This document shows positions 1 to 11,715 of a stretch of DNA of 64,000 nt, piece by piece. The notes beneath the pieces are model-generated. The model was not told the DNA's origin, made no database searches, and was given only the letters and a program-made list of their open reading frames with translations. Numbering within the stretch: the stretch's first letter is position 1; every line of letters begins with the position of its first letter. This stretch comes from Geosiphon pyriformis (Eukaryota > Glomeromycota > Glomeromycetes > Archaeosporales > Geosiphonaceae). Position numbers and translations under genes: made by a program. The stretch is from positions 1,073,582 through 1,137,581 of the forward strand of contig JAAOMT010000135.1 in NCBI GenBank assembly GCA_016748015.1, written 5' to 3'.

Positions 1-935
1 AAAAAAAAAAAAAAAAAGTATTACAACCACAATCGTTCGAAAAATAGATTTCACTAAAATAATGAAAATTAATTTTCATAAATGGAATAAATTTTTACCG
101 CGTGAGAAAAAATTGTGTGTGGGGTGGGGGAGGGATTTTTTTTTAATTATAAATATTAATCAATTTTTTTTTAATTATAAATATTTAAATTTATATTAAT
201 CAATTTATATTAATCAATTTTTTTTAATAAAGCTCGAAACTCAAAAAATTTGAAATTTGAAATTCGGGATTGAAATGTTGAAAAAAAAAAGAAAAAGAAA
301 AAAAAGGAGTAAATAAAAAGTAAATAAATTTGTTGGTAAAAAGAAATTCATTTGAATCACCACCAAATAATTCTCTAAAATAAATTTGTCTTCATAAAAA
401 TTAAAATTTTTTCCCGAAAAAATAAAAAAAAAATTCTATTTTAAATGATTAGAAATCCTAAAAGCTAAAATCTAAACTTGACTAGTCTGAAGGTTCTTCC
501 TTGCTAAATATAATTTTTTAATTTATACTCTTTTAATTTTCGACGGATAATAATTTTGAATTTATATGTTAATATTAAAAATTAGAAATTAACTAAAATA
601 AGTTAGAAAAAATTTTAATCTACAAATTAAATAAAATTTTGAGCCTGTAAAAAGGTTTTCAAATTATATTAAACATGTGATATTATCGTCTAAAGTAAAT
701 GATATTATTTCAGAAAATTTTAAATTCATGCTTTGACTTTTTTTTTAAATCATTTAATTTCGGCTCAATTTGGATTTTTTATCAAGTTTTTTCCATTTGT
801 AAAATATTTACCCTCCTTTTTCATGAAATATCAAATCTATTATATTCTTAAATTCTCGGGTTTAAAGAACTCCATTTGAATTGATTCAAAATTAGTTGCA
901 ATCGCAAAACGAATAATTAATCGATTGATTGATTG
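1..935. other. AT-rich non-coding flank
   Basis: No reading frame or RNA gene is supportable here. The stretch holds homopolymer runs, a short local duplication of a T-run followed by AATTATAAATATT near 137-190, and a small G-rich patch at about 118-134. It leads directly into the 26-bp array. Confidence 0.7.
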
Positions 936-1897
936 ATTGGATCATAAAGTAATTAATTTTAATTGGATCATAAAGTAATTAATTTTGATTGGATCATAAA
1001 GTAATTAATTTTAATTGGATCATAAAGTATTTAATTTTAATTGGATCATAAAGTATTTAATTTTGATTGGATCATAAAGTAATTAATTTTGATTGGATCA
1101 TAAAGTAATTAATTTTAATTGGATCATAAAGTAATTAATTTTGATTGGATAATAAAGTGATTAATTTTAATTGGATCATAAAGTTATTAATTTTGATTGG
1201 ATAATAAAGTGATTAATTTTGATTGGATCATAAAGTATTTAATTTTGATTGGATCATAAAGTATTTAATTTTAATTGGATTATAAAGTATTTAATTTTAA
1301 TTGGATCATAAAGTATTTAATTTTAATTGGATCATAAAGTATTTAATTTTAATTGGATCATAAAGTATTTAATTTTGATTGGATCATAAATTAATTAATT
1401 TTAATTGGATCATAAATTAATTAATTTTAATTGGATCATAAAGTAATTAATGTTAATTGGATCATAAAGTAATTAATTTTGATTGGATCATAAAGTATTT
1501 AATTTTGATTGGATCATAAATTAATTAATTTTAATTGAATCATAAAGTAATTAATTTTGATTGGATCATAAAGTATTTAATTTTAATTGGATCATAAAGT
1601 ATTTAATTTTAATTAGATTATAAAGTAATTAATTTTAATTGGATCATAAAGTAATTAATTTTAATTGGATCATAAAGTATTTAATTTTAATTGGATTATA
1701 AAGTAATTAATTTTGATTGGATCATAAAGTAATTAATTTTGATTGGATCATAAAGTAATTAATTTTAATTGGATAATAAAGTGATTAATTTTAATTGGAT
1801 CATAAATTAATTAATTTTAATTGGATCATAAAGTAATTAATGTTAATTGGATCATAAAGTAATTAATTTTGATTGGATCATAAAGTAATTAATTTTA
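936..1897. repeat. 26-bp minisatellite, 37 units
   Basis: This is a head-to-tail array whose unit begins ATTGGATCATAAAG and ends TTAATTTT(A/G). The span of 962 bp is exactly 37 x 26, so no unit carries a net insertion or deletion. Variation sits at a few positions: C/T/A in GGAT(C)ATAA, G/T after ATAAA, AATT versus ATTT, and the final A/G. A rare variant ending AATGTTA occurs at about 1451 and 1841, 390 bp (15 units) apart, which suggests segmental duplication of blocks. There are no unique spacers, so it is not a CRISPR array. Confidence 0.97.
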
Positions 1898-2035
1898 ATT
1901 TTAATTTTTTTTTCTTTTTTTAACGAGTGAAGTCTAAATGCTACCTAAAACAATACATCATTCAAATGATTTAAACTAGGCATGAATCATGCTTTTCTTA
2001 CATGTAACCAGTTACTCGGACCAGTCAGAATAACA

Positions 2036-5000
2036 CTATGCACTTATACTAACAGAAATCATGTCACTTATATCTGCAAAAAATAAACAAGGCTTGTGAA
2101 ACCCAAAACTAATGCTGAGTGCATTAACAACACCTAACAACTTAATTACACCAGCCAAAAATTGGAAAGCAAAACCAGAAATGGAGACAGAAACAGAGCC
2201 ATTATGTGGAATCAGCCTATTCTTCTTCATAATGGCCCGGTGTCTCACACAAACCAGCCAGATATTATTACAGAATGCAAAGCAAAACTTGTGAACAAAA
2301 TCCACAACATTAAAGACTGCCACCTTAGGATCCTTGTAAACAGAAACAGACTTATGATACAAATCATTAAAAACAAAGCTCTTACACAGAGTTATACCAA
2401 CTGCCACATCAAAGATGCAAGTCAACAACAACCAAGAAACACACGAAAAAAAATAAAACAAACCAGAATGTGCTGTCCAGACATCTGCATGAATGTCCAT
2501 CAATTGAGCACGACCAGCAGCATCAAAAGAACAGGAAAAAACATGGTTCAAAATCTTGATATTGTCACAAAACAAACAAACCACACTAAGGTAACACTTA
2601 TCATAAAGGTGCTTATGCACAGTAACAGAAAGACAACAGTGCAGGGTCTTTATGAAATATGTCCAAAAGCTGGCTGTTTACACACTAGTAAAACCAGCAG
2701 CCATGTGAGAATTCAGATGCCACACCAAAGAAGACTTGGACCAATCAATCTCACCCCGCAAACTATCCACCACAACCCCAGAACTAAAGCTGATCTCCCA
2801 ACGTGCTCAATGAACAGACTGGAAAACACTACAGACAAAACGTCTCAAATTACCAAATATAGGAATACTATCAGCCTTCAGAAAACGTTCACCAACTATA
2901 TGAGACAACTGCCAAGAAGAAAAGGCAGCATCCTTAACAAGTGCATCAGCCTGCACATTGCCTAGGATACCCGAATGACCTTTAACTTTAATCCAATTCA
3001 CATCCAAATTTTTTCAATGAATAACATTAGCAATGTGGCAATGTTCAATCCAACACTGATTTCTGAAATCTGGACAAACCAGCAGAGACTCAGACTTGCA
3101 AGCATCCAAAGCAGCCTGGCTGTCCAAGAACAAGTTAACTGAACAAAAAGAGAGGATACATTCAAGAACCAAGGAGATGACCTGCAACTCTGTCATCGTA
3201 GAAGAAACCATACCAAACACACTTATGCTCAAACCTGAATTAATGTCCTCAAAAAAAACAGCAGCATCAGCCTTCATATTACGAGTTCCTAAACCACTTA
3301 GAGACCTGTCCATATACACAGAAAGACAAGCCATGTCAACAATCAACAGATTGTCACAAACAACACCAAAACCATGAGATTGGCGAACATCAAATAAGGC
3401 ACAACTTTCCCCAAGTGAAGAGTTAACAGAAAAAGGCACAGCACCACTGAAAAAATGAACAAAGAGATTAAACCATAAAGGAACAGATCTACAGAGATCC
3501 AGCCTCTTCTAACACTTGAAAGCTTTCCAACTAAAAACAACACCATTTTGATCACGTAGTTGCTTCACAAACACAATATCATAATACTTGAGCAAGGAGA
3601 CACATTTGAGAAAATTCGGCTTGCTAAGAACGAAAGACATAGGAGTGCCTTCCCGATGGTGAAAGACATAGAACGGAGAATTGCCCAAAGACAAATCACA
3701 CCCAGAAAAAATATGGACTATACCAGCCAAAAAACTATTTGAAAGGGTGATGTCAATACAAGTCAGGAACACCAAAAGGTGACGAGAACACCAACTGAAA
3801 ACCTGAAGATTATGAGACCTGTGAGAAAACAACCAACCTAAGATTCCAATTAAATTAGCAAAGGAAACCACAGAAGGAGATTTGCTTTCAGCTTGAATCT
3901 GCTCAAAAGATTTTAAACCATACAAAAAAGGATGATGGATTGTATCACTTGGAAAGTTATGTGGAAGGCCAGATTTAGATTTCAGACCCTTTCAAATTAG
4001 AGCATCCCACTTATAACACACACTGAGAGGAATATAGCTGAACTGAATTCTGTAGCCAACAATTGAAAAGAAGACTGCGAACACCAAATACACAAACTGC
4101 TTATCCAAAATTGTCTTTCTTATGACAAGATTAACAAAAAATTGAACATCCAAATGAGCCTTAGCCAAACTAGGTTTCGACAAACCCTCAGATGACAAAA
4201 AAATGCCCAGATAATGGTAAGATTCCCCCTTCTTGGCGATAGAAATTGGCAAACCACTGACAGTTAGATATAGAGACTCGACCTGACAGTTGATGGGAAT
4301 GACCACAGTCTTATCATTGTTAATAGAAATGTCATTAAATTTAAAAAACTTACTAGCTACATCAAGTATGTACTGTGTAGCAGCCTGGCTACTACCAACC
4401 CATATGGTATTATTAACAAAAACATTTGCTGCAAAAAACAAAGTTAACTCAGCCTGAGATTCAGCCTGGCCAGTTTTAGAAATAAAATGAGAATTTAATC
4501 TGTATCTACAAACACTCTTTTGTTGCTTGATCTCACACAAAAGTGAATCATAGAAAATGTGCCACAGAAGAGACAAAAAAACCTCCTCTTGATTCAAACT
4601 ATCATGAACATGATATCCATTAGTTAAACCAAAGTCAGTTATTACTCTGTTGATACGACCATTGTGAATTCTACCAAAAAATCTAATGAACCTGTTACAC
4701 ATTTTGATCCTAACTAAACTCCTTCTAAGATGTACCCAATCAACAGAATCATAAGCCTTATGCATATTCTGTAAAACCAGCCACAGCTTCTGATTCTTTT
4801 CCAAAGCATCTTTAACCACAGAACCAATAGTGAAAATGAGGAACTGCATCATTATACCTTTCAAAACAGAGAAGTTATTACCATAAAGAACATCAAACTT
4901 GCTGCAAGCTGAAGAAATCCTGTCTAAGAAAATCTTGAAAAGAATCTTGTGGGCTGTTTCTATCAACACAATAGGATGGGTGTTTGTAAGAACACCCTTC

Positions 5001-6712
5001 CACTCATATGGTTTAGGAATTATCGAGACCCAGGCCTTCCTCCAAGAACCAGGAACAGACTTACAAACCAAGCAACAATTCAAGAGCACCAAAAGCATAT
5101 CCAAAACTGACTTGTTACAGTGCTTTCACAATTTGTTTGAGATGCCAAAGAGACCAGCTGCTTTCCCATCAGGCAGATTTGAAATGACAGCCAACATTTC
5201 ATCAAAACCAATTATGCACATTACATCAGAAAAAACACTATCAAACACATAATCTAAGGGCTTATATTAATGATTCCAATTATCTGAAAAGTCAGATTCT
5301 ATTCCATGCTTCCGAGTCCATCCTTCCATTATCTCATCCACTTTAGATTTAACCAACTCAGGCTCCAAGATCAGCTCATCATCCACAATCAAATGATCTA
5401 ACACCACTTTGCGAAAAGAATGCTCTAATACACTTTTGATAGTATGACTCTTATTCGACTCAAAACTTTCCATCCTACTGTCAATAGCTTGCTTGATATG
5501 TGATTCCTCAGCCTGCTGAGACTTCAGCAATTTGGATGAGTGGTAAAATTTTCTTATCTTGGCCAGAACAGAACGAACAACATCAAAACTAGAACCAGAG
5601 AGAAACAGAGATTTCATCTCCAATGCACTCATAGGATCAAGTCTGTTTCATGTTTCCAACAGCAACTCAAAATTCTCACAGGAAGCTAAACGAGAAGCCC
5701 TTACCAGCTTGGACACCAACAATTTCAACTTATGGAACTGAGAAGACACTTTAGTGAAAACACTATTATAACTCTTAAACCATTTTTTTTTGAAAGACAC
5801 ATTAGCTGAAAAACTCATAATTTTGCGAATAATGTCTCACAATCCATCCAAATCCGAAAACCTTTGAGCCACATCAAAAGCATCCAAAAGCACAGTAGCA
5901 TTGGCAGCCAAGGCAGCCTTAAACTTACACCATTTCAGATCATCGGCACCTTTGACATCAAACTTCCAACAGTCTTTGTTTGCCTGTTTGTGGAGTGAAG
6001 AGAAGTATACATCCAAAAAACTCCTCAGCCCTACAAAAACAGTAACAGCTTTGTGATCAGTATCAAAGTGCTCCAAGACATCAGTCACACTGCGATCCAC
6101 TACCGTATTAACCAAATTTGAAGATATGAAAACAAAATCAATTGTTTTTTCAACACCACAAGAATTATACCATATAAGTGTCTTTACAAAGAAACTCCCA
6201 CCCAGAGAATTCACTAAACCCAGATTAAAACATTTTTTAAAGCTGGCACATCTATGAGAACCATCCTTGTTGAAATCACCACCAAGAATAACAAAAAAAA
6301 ATTCATTTACAGACTTTATGATCAGAGAATTTATCTCAACAGCCTGGGAAAATCAGACAGTTAGGGAGGCACCAGCATAGAGCCCCAAAATCGAAACCAA
6401 AAGTTTATTTTTGAAAAGTAACCTGACACAAATAAGACAACCCGACACTTCAGAAACTTTATACACATGTTTAGCCAAAGAGTTGTTTATGACAATTGCC
6501 ACACCAGCACCCACATAACCAGAGTTCAAACCAGAAGAAAAAACTTGAACACCACCAAATTTGGTGGCCATCCACAGACAAACCTTATTCTTCAACTTAG
6601 TCTCTGTGAAAATTGAAACCAAATTGTTCATATCTCTATGCCATTAAACAATATCATCCTGTTTAGTAGGAACATTCATATCCTTAATGTTACAAGTAGC
6701 AATTTTCCAAAT
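2036..6712 (-). pseudogene. LINE A ORF2: APE endonuclease-RT-RNase H, broken
   Basis: Domain order in the reading direction: an APE-type endonuclease with FTETKL (6353-6631) and a C-terminal block with WYNSCGVEKTIDFVFIS and DTDHKAV (5837-6214); a linker (5267-5632); reverse transcriptase (3992-5104); further RT/thumb (3509-3925); RNase H (3014-3439, then WIKVKGHSG at 2807-3007); and a C-terminal CLFC...HVFSC zinc-binding segment (2036-2620). The RT active site that should read FVDD reads FVNN, with both Asp codons changed to AAT. The RNase H motif YTDGS reads YMDRS. At least seven stops or frame breaks interrupt the frame. The family normally nicks DNA and primes reverse transcription at the target site. 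Confidence 0.88.
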
Positions 6713-6720
6713 AATACCAT

Positions 6721-8560
6721 TTATTGGGAAGGAGGTTGTGAAATCATACTACCAGCCAGAACTAACCCATCAAAATAAGCAGACAAACTCAGCACCAAAG
6801 CAGTAAGGCCTTTCAACATATTTTCTAACTTGGCAACATAGGGGGATGCAAATAAGTCTTTTACTGTAGCATTAACAGTAGTAGTCTCATCACCGATGGT
6901 CTTACTTGAGCCCACTCCCATCACTATATCCTCTCCTTGATTCTGTGATGGAAGGGTCACTGACAGCTGACATCCAGGGCTAGGCTGAAAAACTGCCAGC
7001 ACAAGTAAATCCAACCTCTTAGCCAACACACCAATTTGTCTCGTAAAACTGATTAGACCACTCTCAATATTCACCAAATACTTTTCCAAATTATTCACAA
7101 CAGAAGGAAGAGGTTTACCAACATTGTCAGAACCAAAAAGTGAACCAGCACCATGAGAACTGTGCTCCAGAGAAGCACCAACAACTGATGCCCAAGTCTT
7201 ACCACTGAAAGCCAATGGACGAGAAATGGGTGTGGACTTCCAAGCATAGATAGTCACCAATCTGACCTGATCCCAAGCAAAAAGAGGTGCTTTTCTGCTC
7301 CTCAGGGTTGAACCAACCTTAACCAAAACACAATTGAGAGATGTATGACCAAGAAGACTGCAGACCGAGCACAGTGCCAAAGAGAGGTGAGACCAGTGAA
7401 GACCAATCTCTTTTATAACTGGGGTTGCAGCCATTGCACTAACCAGATCAGATTCAGACCCAAAGCAAACAGTAACATAACAAGCATGAGTGTAGCTAAC
7501 AGGATTATGATTAATGACACATGTTTTCTCACCAACCAAACCAATGAAATCCCAAAGGTCATGAGCATTTGTTCCTACAGGAAGAGTGTATAGTAGTGTC
7601 CTGAATTCATCCCTGGAATCTCATGTCTGTTTGTCAACATTGGCTCTGGTCACATGTACTGTATCCTTTCCAATGAGGATAGACTATTTGGATGCCAAGA
7701 GATCAGCCTGATTCTGATCTTCTAATTTGACGATCACTTTTTGCCACAGATCCACCAGTTGCATCTTGATCAACTTAATCAATCCAAACTCGGACATGGC
7801 AGCATGCACAGCCTCTATGGAAGTTCCCACAGGAATTTTTTTCATCACAATTGCCCGATTCGTACAGTTGTTTACAGGATGCTTGAAATTGGTGTTTATT
7901 ACAACACTATGATCATTTGCCAACTTCTCAGCAGTCATCATTGCCTTTTCCAAAGTGAAAGTTGCACGAATAATTCCACCAAATTTTGAGGGAGTAGAAG
8001 CCCTCTCAAAACCATTCATACTTAAAAAAATTTTCCTGATAAAACTCAATTTTTTCTGAGAGAACTTCCCAGCAATGGCCATAAGATCAATATCTAAGCA
8101 AAGGATTTGTGAACAGGCACTTAAATGGTCAGTTTAATAGGTAGAGGGGGTGGAAAAAGAAAGGAATCATCTAACACATCATTGTTTGTATTGACAGTAC
8201 CATAATCAATCACACCCAAAGGCTTCTCTAACACCTTTTTGGTCATTATATGCAAATTCTTTGGCATTTGATTAGGATTTCTTTCCACAAAAGCACCACT
8301 TTTATTATAGTTAACACTGGTTTTTTCAACCAAGCACTACTCTTCCATGTCAATACTCTCAGATTCAGTAGTGTTACCTGTCTCAGAACCCTATGAACAA
8401 GCACCAGGAGCTTTAGCAGCAACCCTTCTATTATCAATACCCTTTGCCAATACATCTTCCTTCCTTTTTTTCCTTGATGCAATCGTCTTAAAACCACTCT
8501 CAGAACCAGAAACTTTAATAGTCTTCTTCATAACAGCAATAACAAGACCAACAGTAGCTT
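6721..8560 (-). pseudogene. LINE A ORF1 (CCHC RNA-binding protein), broken
   Basis: ORF1 proteins of this LINE type bind the element RNA and form the retrotransposition particle. The frame survives as pieces at 8246-8497, 8121-8333, 7684-8082 and 6721-7539. The 7684-8082 piece has an RRM-like stretch: a VMKKIP start, the block EFGLIKLIKMQLVDLWQK, then a VKLED strand. The last piece holds an intact zinc knuckle, CSVCSLLGHTSLNC (C-x2-C-x4-H-x4-C), in its first quarter. Stops and frame changes separate the pieces, including one right after the PPPLPI segment. Homologous ORF1 copies lie at 17.4-19.3 and 54.7-56.1 kb. Confidence 0.8.
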
Positions 8561-8687
8561 CATAATTGAAGAACGGTTTTGATTTATTGTACTGAATGGT
8601 AAAAAACTTCTTTCGAAAAACTTTTGACTCTTTTTTGGGAATTTTAGACGAAGGAGAGAAAGAAGTTTTTTGAATTTTTTTATTTTA

Positions 8688-9103
8688 ATTGGATTATAAA
8701 GTAATTAATTTTAATTGGATCATAAAGTATTTAATTTTGATTGGATCATAAAGTAATTAATTTTGATTGGATCATAAAGTAATTAATTTTAATTAGATTA
8801 TAAAGTGATTAATTTTGATTGGATTATAAATTAATTAATTTTAATTGGATCATAAAGTATTTAATTTTGATTGGATCATAAAGTAATTAATTTTAATTGG
8901 ATTATAAAGTAATTAATTTTAATTAGATCATAAAGTATTTAATTTTGATTGGATTATAAAATATTTAATTTTGATTGGATCATAAAGTATTTAATTTTGA
9001 TTGGATTATAAAGTAATTAATTTTAATTGAATCATAAAGTATTTAATTTTAATTGGATCATAAAGTATTTAATTTTGATTGGATCATAAAGTAATTAATT
9101 TTT
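8688..9103. repeat. 26-bp minisatellite, 16 units
   Basis: This continues the array that LINE A interrupts. The 416 bp are exactly 16 x 26, in the same orientation as the first block, with the same variable positions. It is interrupted on its right by half-LINE B. Confidence 0.97.
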
Positions 9104-11421
9104 TTTTTTATTATGTTTTAACAAAGTGTGCCCAAACATTATCTAATACACTGTGCCACTATAGAATTACAAATTAAATGTGTTTCATGCTCTTTTTACA
9201 TGTGATCAACCACTCAAGTCAGTCAAAGCACCAACTAAGTTGAAACAAAAGAAACTGGAAGAAAACCCAGCTTACCAAGTCTCTTAATAATACTATTTAA
9301 ATTTCTAGAATCGAAAATAAATTCACTAAAAAACAATCTAGTTTTTTCACTGTTATCTTTAACTTCAGGACTACACATTTGCCACAAAGCAACTGTATGG
9401 TCAACTGTGTCTTCACTTAATGGAGAAGCCTTGGCAGCACTAATATCATTTTTATCAAGATTACTAAATTCCACCTTAGTCTTAAGACTGGCAAAATCTT
9501 TAGACACACCAATCAAAAGTTCGGCAAAGCCCTTGGAGGCATTATACATAGTCAAAAGATCTTTCTCAACCTTTAGAGTCTTGACAGCATTGTCATTCAA
9601 AAGAATAATAACCAAAGTAACCAAAGAACCAATTGGCTCAATGACAGACTTAACCAAAGCAGTTAGATCCAGAATCTGTTTCTCCATAGAATTTAATCTA
9701 AGCTTAATAGCAGAGTCAGCAATGGAAGCAGCAGAGGATGCAGCAAATGAAGAAGCCAGCAAATCAGAAGCCACCAAAGGAGGGAATCCAAAACTACTTA
9801 GAGTGGCAGAAGCTTTAGCATAAGAGACATTACTCACAAAATGGGAATTAAACACTTTGGAAGTCTTGGGAGGAGAAAGCAAAAACATCTTATAGTCAAC
9901 AGCCAGATAGCCAGTCTCTTGACACCTAAAACAGTGCTTACAACCAGGAGTTTCCCATCAGATACAGCACTTTTTCAGTATACCAGTTTTAACAACAGCA
10001 AAATTCAATTTAGCTTGAGAGCCAAATGTGACCAAAGCAAAGTGGAAACAATGACCAGAATCAGGAGACCAAGAAATAAAACAAGTCTGACCACCAACTT
10101 GAGAAATCATATCACTGATTTCAAAGGCAGTGCAGCCAGGAGGAAGGTTGACCAACTTGGTCTTAAACCTATTATAAGACATAATTGCTTCTTGTTGATT
10201 TACAACAGAAAGGATCTGAACACTATCTTTGTCCACCAAAACTGACCAGTGATTAAGGGCAGATGTGACAGCAACCAAATTCTCAAAATGAACCACCACA
10301 TATTGCCAAATGCCAACAGGTTTTAGCACAACACAAGTAATCATACCAAAAACACTAAGAGCTGTCTTAATGTCAGCAGCAGATACATCCAAGAGCACAT
10401 CATGCAGTGCAACAGCAGCAGAAGAGGAACCAGACTTAGAAACCACCAAAAACTTGGCAATTTTGAAAGTAGTCAAATGTACAGAACTTGTAAGCTCAAC
10501 CAAAAACACAGTTTTCAAAGAAACTTAAAAAGCAAACTCTATACAAAACAGTTTTACATTGTCTTTTAATACTGATTTTGCATCCAAGAAACCATGTACT
10601 GACTGAAAAACAGTTTTAACATGAGCCAATTTGATCTTAAAAGTAGCACCAAGCACCAGAATGGAGGCCACCCACCCAGCAAATCTTTGATAACTAGTAA
10701 TAGTTTCCCAAGCACTACCAGAAATAGCACCAGAAACTAGAAAAGGAGATGATTCAGTTTCCATTTGATCAGCCCAGTTCTCAAGAACAGATAACCCAAC
10801 AAGAAAAAATTGCTTTGATTCTAAAACTGGTGATGATCTACCAGAAGACACCATATTTGGCAATACAGTTAGTGGTTGATCTTGGCCCATCTTGGACAAT
10901 GTGTCAGATAATACTATGGAGATCTTATCTAAGATCTTATTGGGAACCACAAAGGGGTTCAGTGTAACAATAGCAGAGGCAAGCAACTGCCCCCACTTTT
11001 CTGAACTTTTGGTCTTTTTGATCATTTTTCTTGAAAAGATGGTACTAGAAGCACCAGGTGTTAAACTTATAGAGGGGAAGACCAGCTTATTTACTGGTCT
11101 ATTATTAAAAACTTTTGGGCTTTTAGTTGGGATGGAGACAACACTGAGACTAACCCAAGTGTGTCTCTTTGAAAGAACTTTGACTGGTAAAAAACCAGCT
11201 AAAGATAAGAAAGTTGCTTTAGTGGCTACCAAAAGCAGCTTATCATAATTACTGGGTAAGGAAAAGGCTTCTAAAACATTCTGCCTAGTTGCTTTTACAA
11301 CAGAAAGAGCTTCTCTGGTTGAAATTTTATTAGATATCTCAGAACAGATATTAGGTGTAGCTTTTTTATTCTTTGCTCTAATTGTGGTCATAAAATTAAG
11401 AAGACAAAGAGTTTGTTTATT
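9104..11421 (-). mobile_element. Half-LINE B: ORF1-only non-LTR element
   Basis: This is a discrete 2.3-kb element within the minisatellite, reading leftwards. It starts with AAACTCTTTGTCTTC at its right end, shared with the elements at 35.8-38.0 and 41.5-43.7 kb. It carries one ORF1-like gene and ends in the same 3' tail and poly-A as the full LINEs (about 9104-9234). It has no endonuclease or RT. Three near-complete copies with the same two ends, plus one 5'-truncated copy, argue for a real non-autonomous family rather than a random deletion. A short TTAATTTT repeat flanks it, but that motif is also in the array. Confidence 0.85.
9235..11391 (-). pseudogene. Half-LINE B ORF1-like protein, broken
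   Basis: The pieces in order are 10525-11391 (Ser/Lys-rich N-terminus), 9958-10518 (RNA-binding-like core with AVALHDV, IWQYVVVHFE and LVNLPPGC blocks) and 9235-9888 (low-complexity to coiled C-terminus). Aligned copies show the first junction stop is TAA where the 37-kb copy has CAA (Gln). The zinc knuckle just upstream of 9888, CFRCQEMGHLAVNC-like in relatives, reads with His and the last Cys both changed to Tyr. The core resembles the full-LINE ORF1 in order and spacing, so I infer an RNA-binding role. Confidence 0.78.
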
Positions 11422-11429
11422 TAATTTTA

Positions 11430-11455
11430 ATTGGATTATAAATTAATTAATTTTA
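11430..11455. repeat. Single 26-bp minisatellite unit
   Basis: One unit in the same orientation and phase follows half-LINE B. It is the right-hand remnant of the array and shows that B inserted into the array rather than beside it. Confidence 0.9.
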
Positions 11456-11552
11456 ATTAAATTTTTAATTTATAAATTTTTATTTTATATTTTACAAACA
11501 ATATGTTCTTATCTGAATTTGAAATTAATCATCATTATTTGATTTATTTTAC

Positions 11553-11648
<96 letters not shown>
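11553..11648. repeat. (TAA)n microsatellite
   Basis: About 32 uninterrupted TAA/AAT triplets, followed by a degenerate extension to about 11715. The long antisense leucine-rich frame across it is an artefact of the repeat. Confidence 0.97.
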
Positions 11649-11715
11649 GTAAAATAATAATAATAATAATTATAATAATAGTAGTATTAATAGTAGTAAT
11701 AATATTAATAATATT

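Larger units (their letters stand above)
1898..8671 (-). mobile_element. LINE A: full-length non-LTR retrotransposon, decayed
   Basis: This element lies inside the 26-bp array and reads leftwards. Its 5' end carries the pyrimidine-rich leader AACTTCTTTCTCTCC at about 8655-8671, also seen at the starts of the LINEs at 17.28 and 54.55 kb. Then come ORF1, ORF2 with endonuclease, RT, RNase H and a CCHC segment, a conserved 3' tail (about 1920-2035) and a poly-A tail (poly-T on the plus strand, 1904-1920). Its length, about 6.77 kb, matches the reconstructed LINE at 17.28-33.96 kb. Many nonsense codons and the lost RT catalytic Asp pair show it is dead. The target-site duplication is not resolved because both flanks are T-rich repeats. 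Confidence 0.9.

Noticed and set aside
936-1897. CRISPR-like array
   Set aside because: Units abut with no unique spacers, there are no cas genes, and the context is eukaryotic.
2162-2965. 267-residue plus-strand frame
   Set aside because: It is antisense to LINE A ORF2, whose RNase H and zinc segments are on the minus strand.
936-9103. Minisatellite as centromere or telomere repeat
   Set aside because: One locus of about 54 units and no chromosome context cannot support this.
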